Assembly: GCA_021234155.1 (NCBI GenBank)
Contig: JAJEKV010000096.1
Coordinates: 1,064,010-1,128,009, forward strand
Source: Isoetes taiwanensis
Taxonomy: Eukaryota > Streptophyta > Lycopodiopsida > Isoetales > Isoetaceae
Direction: 5' to 3'
Length of the DNA: 64,000 nt
Shown here: in pieces, positions 10,889-21,048 of the stretch
Layout of the letters: each line of letters starts with the position of its first letter
How positions within the stretch are numbered: position 1 is the first letter of the stretch
Program-made: the position numbers and the translations under genes
Notes under the pieces: model-generated
Databases searched by the model: none
The model's input: the letters and a program-made list of their open reading frames with translations, nothing else
Told to the model about the DNA's origin: nothing

Positions 10889-12830
10889 ATTGGGCTTAGG
10901 CAATTTGAATACTTAAAACCTTCTTGCATTAGAAAGCTAAAGGAAAGAAACACATGTTGTTGCGTGAAACATGAGCAATCAGATCTGTACAAGCAGGCAT
11001 TTAATTTTATGAGGTCAAGACTCCATGAAAATTGTTCGTGCAATTGTGGTGTGTGCGCATCTGAAGCTCATGCTGGAATATGTCAAGCCAAGAACAAGAC
11101 ATTTGATAATGTTAGCACATTTTGGAGGGCTATGGTATGTGACAGAGCAACAGGCAACGAGTGGCATAAGCTACAATGTATCAAATCAGATTGTAAAAAT
11201 TGTGGAAAACAATTAATTGAGTTGTGTCCAAGAGAATACAAGGAGCAGATTGATCAAACGCTTGATTGACAAGTCTATGGTTACGTTAATGAGCCCTCGA
11301 AGAAAGCTAATTGACAAGAAAGGCAGCTCCAGTAATATGTTGGATAACATGTTTGATCATATGTCGAAGTTTGTATATCATAACTTTGTGGCACATTGGC
11401 AGAGCAAACAATTCAAGGAATCCATGAAGAGTCTTCGTGATGATACCGTATTATCAGTTGTTGATTTCTCGGAGAATTATACTTTGAAGCCATTCAACGA
11501 GATTCAAGCACAACATTGGTACAATGAACAAATCAACATATTGGTCCACATCACGATGTTCAAGGTACAGGGTAAAATGAGGAAATGTGTGCACTTCTTT
11601 ATTTCAGATGACAAAACACATGATACTCACTTTGTACAAAAAGCATTCAAGATGCACCTCAATTGGCTGAAAAAAAAATGGTCTTGGCCATATGAAATAC
11701 CACTTAGTTTGGTCCGACGGGTGTGCAGCCCAATTCAAGTCGAGAAGAGCTTTCTATCATGTAACTAGGTATCATCAAGAGCATAAGATCAGAATGCACC
11801 GGAATTTCTTTGGCTCGGGGACATGGGAAGGGCACACATGATGGAGAAGGAGCCATAGCCAAACTACGGCTCGAGGCGCAACAAAGAAAAAAAGGATGGG
11901 AAAGTGATAAAAAAATGCGTAAACCGCATGTGAGGTTCTTGAAGAGAAAATTTCTGATGTGGAAACGGTATTTTGGAAGGTGTCCGACATTGACCGCTTC
12001 CCAAAGATTTGATGTGCTCCCAAAGAAAGGGGTGCAATCTTTTCATTCATGTATCATCCATAGATCCAAATGATCCAACAAAGTTAATGTGTAGATCTCT
12101 TTCATGTTTTGTAAGGCATGCATCAATTTTGATTGGCCCGCTTGTGAGAATGCTTGATCATTGTGGCGGGTGGGAGTTGAGAAAACTAGAGCCTACAAAC
12201 AGGGACAATGTTGAAGAAGATGGGTGCGCCCGCGAGGACTTGTGGGCAAATGACGTGGACAATGTGGATGAGACAAAGGCAGGTTGGAGATTATTTTGCA
12301 TCATTCACATCCCCGCACAATTATGAAAGGGTCCCTTATTATCTCATCCAATTATGTATGAAACATGCCCTCGAAAAAGACACCAAGGATGACTATGGAA
12401 ATGAATTTTATTGTGGTAATGAAGTTATAGCTGGTAACTACCTTGAATTGATTCCTGGTTGCCATCAAAAGTACATGCTTATTCAAGGAAAGAAAGTTCT
12501 TGTCCATCCCGAGTCAGTAATTGGGGTGAGATTTCCATTGGAGCCAGTCAAACATAAGATTAAAGGTATATGAACTGACTAACTATTGGCATGAAATGTT
12601 GCTGGAAAATTTGCCAGAGATTGTAGAATCTCTGTAATACGTTAACCTGTTGTTGAAGTAACTTTTCTATGCACTAAGGCATGGACTTGCAAACTGAATG
12701 TAATCAGAATGTGAACCAGATTAAAACACAAACATTAATATATTGTTTATATAGTTCCAAGACTGTTATACTTAGTGTAAGTTGTAAAAAACACTATAAG
12801 CAGAAGGTCTCAAGATTCAAGATTCAAGGC

Positions 12831-13425
12831 TCAAGATTCATCCAGAAGGTCCTGCAATGTGAGATCAGCAATGGTCCTGTTCCCGAAAATTGTGAGAAGA
12901 GTGTCCAGGACAGCTGTTTGGAAGTTGGTGAAGTCTAACAGAAGCAAGACATGTGCTTCTCGCTTCTGTTGCCATTTATGATAGAGATTGGTAAAGTATA
13001 GTTTGAGGCTATTGAATCTCCAAACCTCAGCCCTTTTCAGCACTTTGTTGATTGCTTTTGCATGCACAACTTCCTGTTTAAGTTGAATGAGAATACTCTC
13101 TAGTTCTGCTTTAGATAATTGGTATTCCTCATCCCCCTTGTCCGCTGCTACTCCCATAGCTCGATCCATGCTTCCAACATTGTTAAGTCTCCTCTGTGCA
13201 TCTGTGTAGAACATCATAAGCAATTGTTAGATTAGGAACAAAAGCATGTTTAAGAATAGGAGTACCTCTGAACTCGTGACTGCCTCTCCGTTTGATTTTG
13301 TTCAATTGGTTTCCCTGTTCGGCATTGATCTCCTCAAGAATCGGGTGCGCCAGGTGAGTTTGCATTTGAATTGGGGATATGGATTGTGATCTAGTCGTTT
13401 GATCTCCTCCCACCATCGGAATCAA
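12831..13425 (-). CDS. Two-exon gene of unknown function
   Basis: Exon 1 runs 13425-13266 from an ATG and ends at a CAGAG/GTACTC donor. Exon 2 runs 13201-12831 after a TTCTACACAG acceptor. Joining them keeps one frame across the split aspartate codon and gives 176 residues. The N-terminal third is polar (MIPMVGGDQTTRSQS, then NQLNKIKRRGSHEFR). The middle (KAELESILIQLKQEVVHAKA) is probably a coiled coil, followed by a hydrophobic helical segment (HVLLLLDFTNFQTAVLDTLL). I recognise no family. The clean intron and uninterrupted frame favour a real gene or the end of a larger one. A captured exon pair next to the DDE-like gene is also possible. Confidence 0.4.
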
Positions 13426-13643
13426 CCAGTCACCACAGGTAAAAAAGGAATTTTTATCCCTGTCTATTCCCTTCTCCCCTGTTTCTGATTTGTTCCTTAA
13501 CCAATGATTTGTGCCAATGATTTGTTCAACATCCTTTTCTCAAAATCTTTCCCACTGTCCTCTTTTTCTGACCCAATTGGCCAATGGTTGATGCTGGCAT
13601 ATATCCCACAAGCCTAGCTCAAATGAAAGGGCTATATTCAATG

Positions 13644-13961
13644 AGGAATATTCCTTTCAATGTAATAAGGAATATTCCTTGTAACTATGGGTGCACTTAA
13701 ACAAGCTAAAGAATATTCCTTTCAAGGTAATAAGGAATATTCTTGATAACTAGGCAATAAGGAATATTCCTTTCAATGCAAAAAGGAATATTCCTTTCAA
13801 GGTAATAGGAATATTCCTTGTAACTATGGGTGCACTTAAACAAACTAAAGAATATTCCTTTGAAGGTAATAAGGAATATTCCTGATAACTAGGCGCTAAG
13901 GAATATTCCTTTCAATGCAATAAGGAATATTCCTTTCAAGGTAATAAGGAATATTCCTTGT
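13644..13961. repeat. Minisatellite built on the palindrome GGAATATTCC
   Basis: About eleven GGAATATTCC palindromes are spaced 15-35 bases apart, in units such as AAGGAATATTCCTTTCAATG and AAGGAATATTCCTTGTAACT. A higher-order phrase containing ATGGGTGCACTTAAACAA occurs twice (about 13687 and 13826). No coding capacity. Confidence 0.9.
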
Positions 13962-14400
13962 TATCTCTATATTGTTGACTCACGCTTTACCAAACACAAT
14001 ATGCATAGGTACACAATATGCCTTAACATAATCCATTCATTTGGCATTTGTTGATTTGGCAATTGTTGATTTGGTAACATGTGGAACATTGAATGCATGT
14101 GGGATATTTGAGACCATTACTAAAAAAAAGGGTGGACTAGGATTACATCTTGGACAGTTATGACACGTTGGCCTGTAACTGAAGATTACAAGCCAGCGAG
14201 CCATAACTTTTCAACATCTAATCTCTATCCACACTTATCAATGAAGCAGCAAAACCCTATTTATATATGCGCACGATTTTTGTGATATATGCATGTGGGA
14301 TATTGCTAACTTTGTGTTAGGGTTGTGCTAACTGCATACCAAGCAATTGGTCTCATAATATAGTTCAACCTATACATTTTACATTTGCAAAAATATTGAG

Positions 14401-14937
14401 GTGGGTGGATCGGCTCCCGAGGTGCGAAATCGTATGCATGGATACATCCCTTTCCTCTTCTGCCTAATTCCCAAAACAAAATCGTATGCATGCAAACATC
14501 CCTTTTATTCCCAAAATTCTGCCCTGCAGCTTCATTCCCATTCCGTCCCCATCGTCTATTCCGCCATCTCCTTCACTCCTTCCCCATTCCGTCCATCTCC
14601 TTCACTTCCGCCATGGCCAAGTTCAAGACCACACTCCGCAGGAACACTATCCCGGCCATTGTGCCTCTCTCCTCCCCAAAGACGGTCCTCCTCTTCCTCC
14701 GGAGGATCCGTGTCTTCCTCCGGAGAATCCGTGTCTTCCTCCGGAGGCCACCCGGTTACAGTCAGGGCGAAGTTCACTCCACCAGAGGTGGAGAAGCTCA
14801 TCAAGGATCATCAGGTTGTCGCTTCGTTGCGGGTGATCGAGTGGGTGCATGAGGCTTACCTCGACGAGGAGCGACTCCTCGAAATGAAGATGTATGCCAT
14901 GGAGGACGACCTTCATATAGAGCTGAAGATGGCCTGA
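14401..14937 (+). CDS. Hypothetical open frame with serine/arginine repeats
   Basis: A 178-codon frame is rich in serine and proline. It includes a repeated 24-base phrase (TCCTCCGGAGGATCCGTGTCT, about 14690-14750). Its C-terminal part, AKFTPPEVEKLIKDHQVV then RVIEWVHEAYLDEERLLEM, looks protein-like and helical. I do not recognise it. A second frame also runs open across the repeat. This may be a short gene, the end of a captured fragment or chance. Confidence 0.25.
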   Translation: MGGSAPEVRNRMHGYIPFLFCLIPKTKSYACKHPFYSQNSALQLHSHSVPIVYSAISFTPSPFRPSPSLPPWPSSRPHSAGTLSRPLCLSPPQRRSSSSSGGSVSSSGESVSSSGGHPVTVRAKFTPPEVEKLIKDHQVVASLRVIEWVHEAYLDEERLLEMKMYAMEDDLHIELKMA

Positions 14938-15587
14938 AGATCAAGCCTTGTTTTTTGTAATCCCTGGTTTCAATTTTTTTGGCAATAGTCCTTGTGACTA
15001 TTCTTTGAAAAGCTTTTTAATTAAATACAGAACTTGTTTTGCAATAGTCCTTGTGACTCCATTTTTTGTAAAGCTTTTTCATTAATGACAAAACTCCTCT
15101 TCTCTACAGCTGTTGTGACTATTTTTTTTTGCTTTAACTGTTCTCTGAGTTTCCACTGTTCTTTTAGTTAACTGAACTATTTCTATCCTTTTCTGTATAG
15201 ATATAAGAAACATGTTTGGTACTTAGTTTGCAACTCAAGTTTTTGGTGCAACTCAAGTTAATGACAGTTTAAATTTTGTCATTAATAATAAAATGCAAAG
15301 TACAATTACTGAAATAGTATACCAAAACAAACATTAAAGCCAACAAGGAATTTCAAGGTGCAGAATTTATGATCTGCACACTAACAAAATATAGTAACCA
15401 GTAGCCAATAGGAAAATATGTTCAGAGTATTTTTCTTTAAATGCATCTTGAAGCATCTGAAGCATCTGCCAAAAATTTCTGGATGTTGGTCCAGAAACCT
15501 CTTGAACAATCACCATCTGCATGAAATGAACACTAAACTGTTAGGGTGTGTATAGCACACCAAACCATGCACCATACCATGCCCCAC
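14938..15587. other. Non-coding stretch
   Basis: AT-rich. The phrase TGCAATAGTCCTTGTGACT recurs near 14980 and 15040. No gene recognised. Confidence 0.4.
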
Positions 15588-16010
15588 ACTATCATATTCA
15601 CTAGAACGAGCACATCCCACCACACACCACACCATTCACCACACACCCCACCACACCATTCACCACACACCATACACCATAGACCATACACCAACTATCA
15701 TATTCACCAGAACGAGCACATCCCACCACACACCACACCATTCACCACACACCCCACCACACACCACACCATACACCATAGACCAGACACCAACTATCAT
15801 ATTCACCAGAACGAGCACATCCCACCACACACCACACCATTCACCACACACCCCACCACACACCACACCATTCACCACACACCATACACCATAGACCATA
15901 CACCAACTATAATATTCACCAGAACGAGCACATCCCACCACACACCACACCATTCACCACACTCCCCACCACACACCACACCATTCACTACACATCATAC
16001 ACCATACACC
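15588..16010 (+). repeat. CA-rich tandem array (about 100-bp units)
   Basis: Four units begin with ACTATCATATTCACCAGAAC-like sequence at 15588, 15694, 15793 and 15906. Each continues into CCACCACACACCACACC runs. The plus strand is almost free of G in the runs. The long open frames on both strands are a by-product of the three-base-like repeat and are not genes. Confidence 0.9.
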
Positions 16011-16207
16011 AAATGGTGGAGTGTGGAGCAGTGGTGGAGTGTGGTGGTGGGGGGTGGTGGTGGTGGTGTGTGGTGGTATGATGTGGTGTGGTGGAGTGTG
16101 GTGGTGGGGTGTAGTGGTGGTGGTGTGGTGTGGTGTGGTGTTGTGGATTGTGGTGTGATGTGGTGTGGTGGAGTGTGGTGGTGGTGGTGAAGTGTGGTCG
16201 AGGGGTG
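16011..16207 (+). repeat. GT-rich array, strand-switched partner of the CA-rich array
   Basis: At about 16011 the composition flips within a few bases from CCACCACAC-type to TGGTGGAGTGTGGTGG-type sequence. The two halves are approximate inverted repeats around CACCAAATGGTG. Runs such as GGTGGTGGGGGGTGGTGG could form a G-quadruplex, and the whole could form a hairpin. Confidence 0.85.
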
Positions 16208-16311
16208 TGATGTGGTACAAGGTCACAAAATATATCACCAAACAATCAAGTAACTGCTTTTGATTGACCAAAAAGGGTACAAGGCTTCTTTAAATCAAAA
16301 TCTTTTTTCTT

Positions 16312-16339
16312 CAAAAAAAAAAAAAAAAAAAAAAAAAAA
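16312..16339 (+). repeat. Poly-A tract
   Basis: A run of about 27 A residues, preceded by TTTTTTCTTC. It may be the tail of a retro-inserted sequence lying to its left, but I found no element body or target duplication to support that. Confidence 0.6.
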
Positions 16340-16690
16340 CTTACATAGTCATAAAGTATACTATCAAGAGTATACTATTCAAATATAGTGTCATTTACAC
16401 ATTCCTTATGATAGGAAATGTGAACACAAATGTGAACAAAAGATATATATAAGCCCTGTTACATAGTTCATCTTGCAAAATCGGATACTCGGACTCATGA
16501 TCACCGTAAATCGAGGATCCGGGTCGGGTAATGCGTTTTTCGATTGGCATCACAATGCATGACCAAAGCATCTATTAGAAATTGTCGCCATGACAGCGTA
16601 TTCATGAGAGAACCATTTAGATGTAATCTGTGACATCCATAAATAAGGTTAGAAATATTTAAAGGAACATAAGGAAGGCATACAACTTAC

Positions 16691-17517
16691 TTCCATATCT
16701 CTACCGGAGACAAGAGCTTTAACATATTTGTGCATAAATCCCATCACATACAACCCACATGATGTTAAATCTGGGCTCTTGGGGCACCTCTACTTGCTGA
16801 ATCCGATTAACATTATTTCTCTTCATGAAATCGACGCCTAGATACTTGACCGATCGATGTGGTTAACATTTGTGGTGTCAGACCTACATATCACAAAATT
16901 TACCGGACCAAATTAGCGAAGAAAAGCAAAGCAACAACTTAAAGTATTACATACCCTTTGATTGCTTTCTCGTTCGTCGCATAACCCATAAGAGGATTCA
17001 AGACGTGAATTCACGGTGCGGGTAGGATCTTGAATCGATGGTGCGAAATAAAAACAGCCAAAGACAAAATGGTCATTCTCAAGGATAGGTGCAAGGATAT
17101 GATGGCATTTAGCTACCACAATCCCTTCATCCCCTCGATTTCACTATTTCAATGACATTCAAAGGATCCTTCAACTGATTCACCCTTTCTTTTGCTGCTG
17201 GTAGCTTCTCTAAACCGTATATAGTTGTAAGGATAAAAAAAGATTTTGCTCTTCCGCTCGAAAAACAATGTCTCATACAAGCACCTGGATTAGATTAAGA
17301 TTAACATTAGAGACAAGGAATAGCAACAAATACAGCTCGGTTACAACCAGGTTATTACCTGCCATAAAGATCCACTAAGCGGCTACTCATTTTAGAGTTA
17401 GTTGCACATAAAATTGATATGTCAGATGCAACCACTTTCATTTCAGCCGGCGGACAGTTCTTGAATGGCGTGAATGGCGTGAATTCCATAAGTTTATCCT
17501 TGTCATCATTTCTGTTG
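16691..17517 (-). pseudogene. Ulp1-type (C48) cysteine protease domain, frameshifted
   Basis: Reading the minus strand, one exon (about 17517-17360) gives AEMKVVASDISILC then SSRLVDLYG. The next (about 17290-17150) has ETLFFERKSKIFFYPYNYI. The next (about 17119-16960) has AKCHHILAPILENDHFVFGC, where the H of NDHF fits the catalytic histidine. The last (about 16880-16691) has PDLTSCGLYVMGFMHKYV, where TSCG fits the catalytic cysteine, and ends at a GAA/GTAAGT donor. Ulp1-family proteases cleave SUMO-like modifiers. Just before the cysteine the frame slips by one base (VKYLGVDFMKRNNVNRI is in another frame). In plants Ulp1 domains also ride inside Mutator-like and CACTA transposons, so this may be a transposon gene. 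Confidence 0.6.
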
Positions 17518-17659
17518 TCAAATCCAAGATGTTAGTGTCATATTAACAATTGATCCATGACAATAAAGCATAAATTGATACCTTACAATCTCTGTTTCCA
17601 GTGGTTTAGACCTGCAAAACGAGTAAAATATAATAAGCTACTGAAGTATAAGTAAGTCA

Positions 17660-18487
17660 ATGTAAGCTAGCAATTACCGCTTTGCAAAGCCAGATGTCCC
17701 CGCCCGGTTTGCACTCTCTTTTTCCAGTTGTTTTGGCATCAGCTTTGACCATAAATTTAGTCGTTGCCTTGGCTGCAATCTCCAAGGCTTCTTCAACATC
17801 ATCTAGCTCCTTTGAATCGTCGCAAGTCTCTGAAGACAAAAAAGTGCTTCATTCTAATGTTTTGAAAGCAAGACAAAAAAAGAAACACGTACTTTTCCTC
17901 AACTTGAACTTCAACAAAGCAGGCTTCTGTGGATTTGTTTTTCAATGTCGTCACCAACATCTTCGATTTTTTATCAGAAACCACGCCAACGTAAGTTTCA
18001 AAATACAAAAAAAAAAAAAAAACCTGAAAAGGAGAGAGAATTACTTTCTCGGCTTTCACCGGTTGCTCAATAATAGCAGCTCGGCTTCAAATGTGGGATC
18101 TCTTTTTGGAAAACAACCTCTGCAAAAAATATTGAACATTAGTGAACTCTAACTACAAATGATGCAATCTTAATGTAATCGAAATGTAATCACCCTACCT
18201 TCCACATACCCCTCTGTCTCCAAATCCTGCACTGATTGCTTATGAGTTGTTAAAGGTGATGTAGATGTGGATGGACTTCCAACATCGATAGCAGCAGCAT
18301 CTTTTGTGCCAGATTCAGCAATTGGGATGTCTGAGAATGGTAAATGCAACCCCTTCCCAATAACATTCTTCTTTTCACCTACAACATGAGATTTTGCTAT
18401 ATTCAGAACTTAAGCATAGTGCACGAAACATGAATTGTTTAGTTTACCTGCAGTTTTACTTCTTCCTTTCTTGATACTACCCATGTC
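17660..18487 (-). pseudogene. Middle exons of the Ulp1-type gene
   Basis: Several short exons with good splice sites can be read. One at about 18487-18449 ends KKGRSKTA before a CAG/GTAAAC donor. It joins in frame to an exon at about 18379-18200 (KKNVIGKGLHLPFSDIP to QDLETEGYVE). Further exons include ETYVGVVSDKKSKMLVTTL (about 17999-17890) and DDVEEALEIAAKATTKFMV (about 17825-17690). The encoded linker is polar and low in motifs. The exon at about 18140-18060 does not read cleanly in one frame. These exons join the N-terminal RING-like exon to the Ulp1 domain, if it is a single gene. Confidence 0.45.
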
Positions 18488-19075
18488 TGCATTGACACAA
18501 TTGGGTGTCAATAAGAAATGTAAACACTTGATTCAGAATCAAGGGGAGATGTAGAGTAGATAGAAGCAAAACCTGAAGAAAAAACAATCAGATGCAAATC
18601 AAAACAGAACAAATGTTAATTACATGCAAGTAGGTTTTTACTACAGGCAAACTTTCTGCTGATAATGTAATGACAAAATAGAAGTACATTAGTGTACATA
18701 GCTATAACCAAATACTAAATTCAAATGCATTTCAGAACAAAATATTTTATCAATACACCCTATCAAATACATCATTCAGCATTGAATGTAAAGGAAAGTC
18801 AAATACCAAATTCATATGCATTTCTCGATCACATGTAAATGCAAAGTACAATCAATGCAATACACCCTATTAATACACCCCAGAAAGGAATTCCGAAAAG
18901 CACTTCATGGCACATGTAAATGTAAAAAGTCTACGTATAAATACATTTCCTCTTTTACAAGAAAGACAAAACCACGCCAAATCAAATGTTAATACGATTA
19001 TGTACATGATGGAAACTAACTACATCTAAGTACACTCAAACTAATTATGTAATCAAAATAGAAATAGATGTACCT

Positions 19076-19524
19076 TCGGAAGGGATTCCTAAGCAGTGTC
19101 GCAGGTCCTCGGACCATGAACAATCATGTACACATGTATTCGTCGTTGAAACCCTGAATACAAGACAAAATAGACAATATGTATGACCACAAAGTGGAGA
19201 TATTACCATGGTCGAGTCAAGGCAATCATTGCACCGCCGCAAGTATTGCTTATATGTGAGAATGAAGCGCCCGCCTTTGTCATGAAGTATGAGAGCGGGG
19301 CTGCAGGCCCTATCGAGTCCCGATCTTTCCAAATGCTTAGTCATCTCCTTTATTCTATTCTCACAGTTGGAATTAACTTCCAAATCCTTGCTGATTTTTT
19401 CAATGGCAGCTTCTAATTCTTGCAAATCAGCCTTTAAACAATCAATGGGAATCATTAGAGCATCTAAGTCAGCAATATAACTTGATTTCTCCTCCTCTAA
19501 ATGGGATGCCAAAGCCATTTGCAC
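19076..19524 (-). pseudogene. Coiled-coil plus RING-like zinc-finger exon
   Basis: The exon encodes a coiled-coil candidate (LKADLQELEAAIEKISKDL) followed by CNDCLDSTMVISPLCGHTYC, LFC and, 13 residues on, CVHDC. The spacing C-X2-C-X10-C-X1-H-X2-C-X2-C...C-X3-C is close to a C3HC4 RING finger. The last pair has X3 instead of X2, so it may be a related or degraded zinc finger. RING domains are usually ubiquitin E3 ligase modules. The exon ends at a CCGAAG/GTACAT donor. Downstream on the same strand lie the Ulp1-type exons. Confidence 0.5.
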
Positions 19525-19818
19525 ATCAGTTGGCTTCCCCGCTTGCTTTTAAACCCCGCCATAATGCTGAATCTGCTCACATATTTTTGCATCTTTAGTC
19601 TCGCACAAGTCTTGTCAAGAAGCTCTTATCACTCTCATGCTTCAAATAGTTCAATTTCCATTGTTTTCCTTTTTCTCTTTTTTAAAGTCTCAGATTTCAT
19701 CAAGCATGGAGGCGTAATCTAATGCTCTTGTTTCCCTCCACCTTTTCATCATTTCCAACTCGCTGCCCCAATTCTACCCGAGGTATACATTTAATATCTT
19801 TAACATTGGAAGACTTTA

Positions 19819-20309
19819 TCAGCTAATTCTCACAGTCGATTCTTTTTTTTGAGAGCCTTTTGAATGAAGACTTGCACTTGCTTTCACCTCATCCCAATCA
19901 ATGCTTACTCCTTTGTAATGAAGTGCATATGCTCGGGCAAAATACAATGGAATGTGATGATTTGCAATGTCCTTCCTACAAAAAACGTGCTCATTACACA
20001 GAAAAAAAATCTGCCATCCAACCAGGCTTAGTCCTGCACTCTTGATAACCCCTAACAGCAGGGGCTTCAGAACCCCAAACATCCTGCACTATTTGCACTA
20101 GCCCTGGAAACATGCTATCAAAATTGTTGCTCCTAAGTCGCCTCGATGTTTACCTTGTCAAACTTCGGTGGCAAGACCTCCCGATCCAAGAAGACCCACT
20201 CTTGAGTTTTCGGGCGACAGTTCTAGTGGGAGACCTTGGCATGGGCTTTACAGGTTTGTTGCGAGGAGATTTCCTTGGAGATGTCTTTGTTCCAAGTTGC
20301 TTCGTCATG
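19819..20309 (-). pseudogene. N-terminal region of the RING/Ulp1 gene (decayed)
   Basis: A likely start at about 20309 gives MTKQLGTKTSPRKSPRNKP then PMPRSPTRTVAR, a basic tail that could act as a nuclear localisation signal. After a slip of frame it continues EWVFLDREVLPPKFDKVNIE and then meets several stops. Another piece (about 19985-19870) reads NHHIPLYFARAYALHYKG then VSIDWDEVKASASL. The stops and frame changes indicate a dead gene. Confidence 0.35.
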
Positions 20310-20345
20310 ATCTCTTCCCTGGTGCTTCAGCTCTCTGAAAATGCA

Positions 20346-20465
20346 AGCTTTTGGCTATGGAGGTCCTGACCTTGGCTATGGAGGTTCGAATATGGATGTC
20401 AAGCTTTCGGCTATGGAGGTTCGAATATAGATGTCAAGCTTTCGGCTATGGAGGTTCGAGCGGGA
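20346..20465 (+). repeat. 35-bp tandem repeat upstream of the RING/Ulp1 start
   Basis: The unit GGCTATGGAGGTTCGAATAT plus GGATGTCAAGCTTTC occurs about three times, first in a shortened form. It lies 40-150 bases upstream of the predicted start of the minus-strand gene. Confidence 0.8.
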
Positions 20466-20739
20466 GGAAGGTTGAACAGAGCGCGGGAGGAGAGTTCAAA
20501 ATTATTTGCCCTATTAATGATTCATTCCAAGAATAATAATTTCTGGGGGGGGAGGGATTTCCTTACATTTTGAATTTGTAAATGTAAAATACGGGCACTT
20601 TTTTTGCCCACCCTTTCATGCTTCTACCCATCTCATGCCTGGCTATCTTCTGCCCCGTTCTCTAAGTGGTATATGTTTCTAAAGAGATTAAAACTAGAAA
20701 TTTTCTGCCCAGTTCTCAGTTCAAGAGGATCTCTCTCCG

Positions 20740-21048
20740 CTCCAGCTGACTAGATGGCGCCAGGAGTTATGTAAGGTGCAAGAGGCTAGGCTTCAGCGAA
20801 AGTGGGCAGTGTACCGGGGAGGCACAGCGATTGTCCGAGACCAGTGGCCTCAGAACCCATGGTTTGATTATGTTTAGCTCATATGCATGTGCACACTTAT
20901 TATTATTTCTGTTATGTTTTTTCATGTTCATATTCTTTTTCCTTTGTCACGGTGATCGGGCTTATGCCCCATCTTTTGTATTGGGTCCCATAACCCGTTT
21001 GGGTTTTCGCGGACGTTAAAATTTTATCTTATCTTATCTTATCTCTTT
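20740..21048 (+). mobile_element. LINE 3' remnant with (TCTTA)n tail
   Basis: The segment ends in CGCGGACGTTAAAATTTTA followed by about five TCTTA units. The LINE at 53.6-58.4 kb ends in CCGTGGACGTTAAAATATA followed by (CTTC)n, so the two share a 3' end while carrying different microsatellite tails. Upstream, a coding-like stretch reads LTRWRQELCKVQEARLQRKW and PQNPWFDYV before a stop. It is a 5'-truncated copy. Confidence 0.6.

Larger units (their letters stand above)
8911..12573 (+). pseudogene. Decayed spliced DDE-transposase-like gene
   Basis: The reading order is an acidic N-terminus (M at about 9052), a basic segment, then KIHPRNMKLVVERRKRIS at about 9560-9600. An intron at 9779-10288 has a CAG/GTACGA donor and a TTTTACAG acceptor. 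Next comes a cysteine-rich block (CCCVKHEQ, CSCNCGVCASEAHAGIC, CIKSDCKNCG; 10950-11215), then VVDFSENYTLKPFNEIQ (about 11458), then WSDGCAAQFKSRRAFYH in a shifted frame (about 11710), and GHGKGTHDGEGAIAKL (about 11820). The tail near 12270-12570 reads QVGDYFASF. The D, D and DGEG motifs suggest a DDE-type nuclease core, and the cysteines a zinc-binding module. Frames change near 9370, 11260, 11705 and 11815, and a MITE splits an exon at 10334. It is therefore dead. The family assignment is inference. Confidence 0.55.

Noticed and set aside
15546-16190. Long open frames on both strands (214 codons plus, 105 codons minus)
   Set aside because: They are produced by the CACAC/GTGTG repeats, which lack stop triplets. 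The translations are only His/Pro/Thr or Val/Trp/Gly strings.
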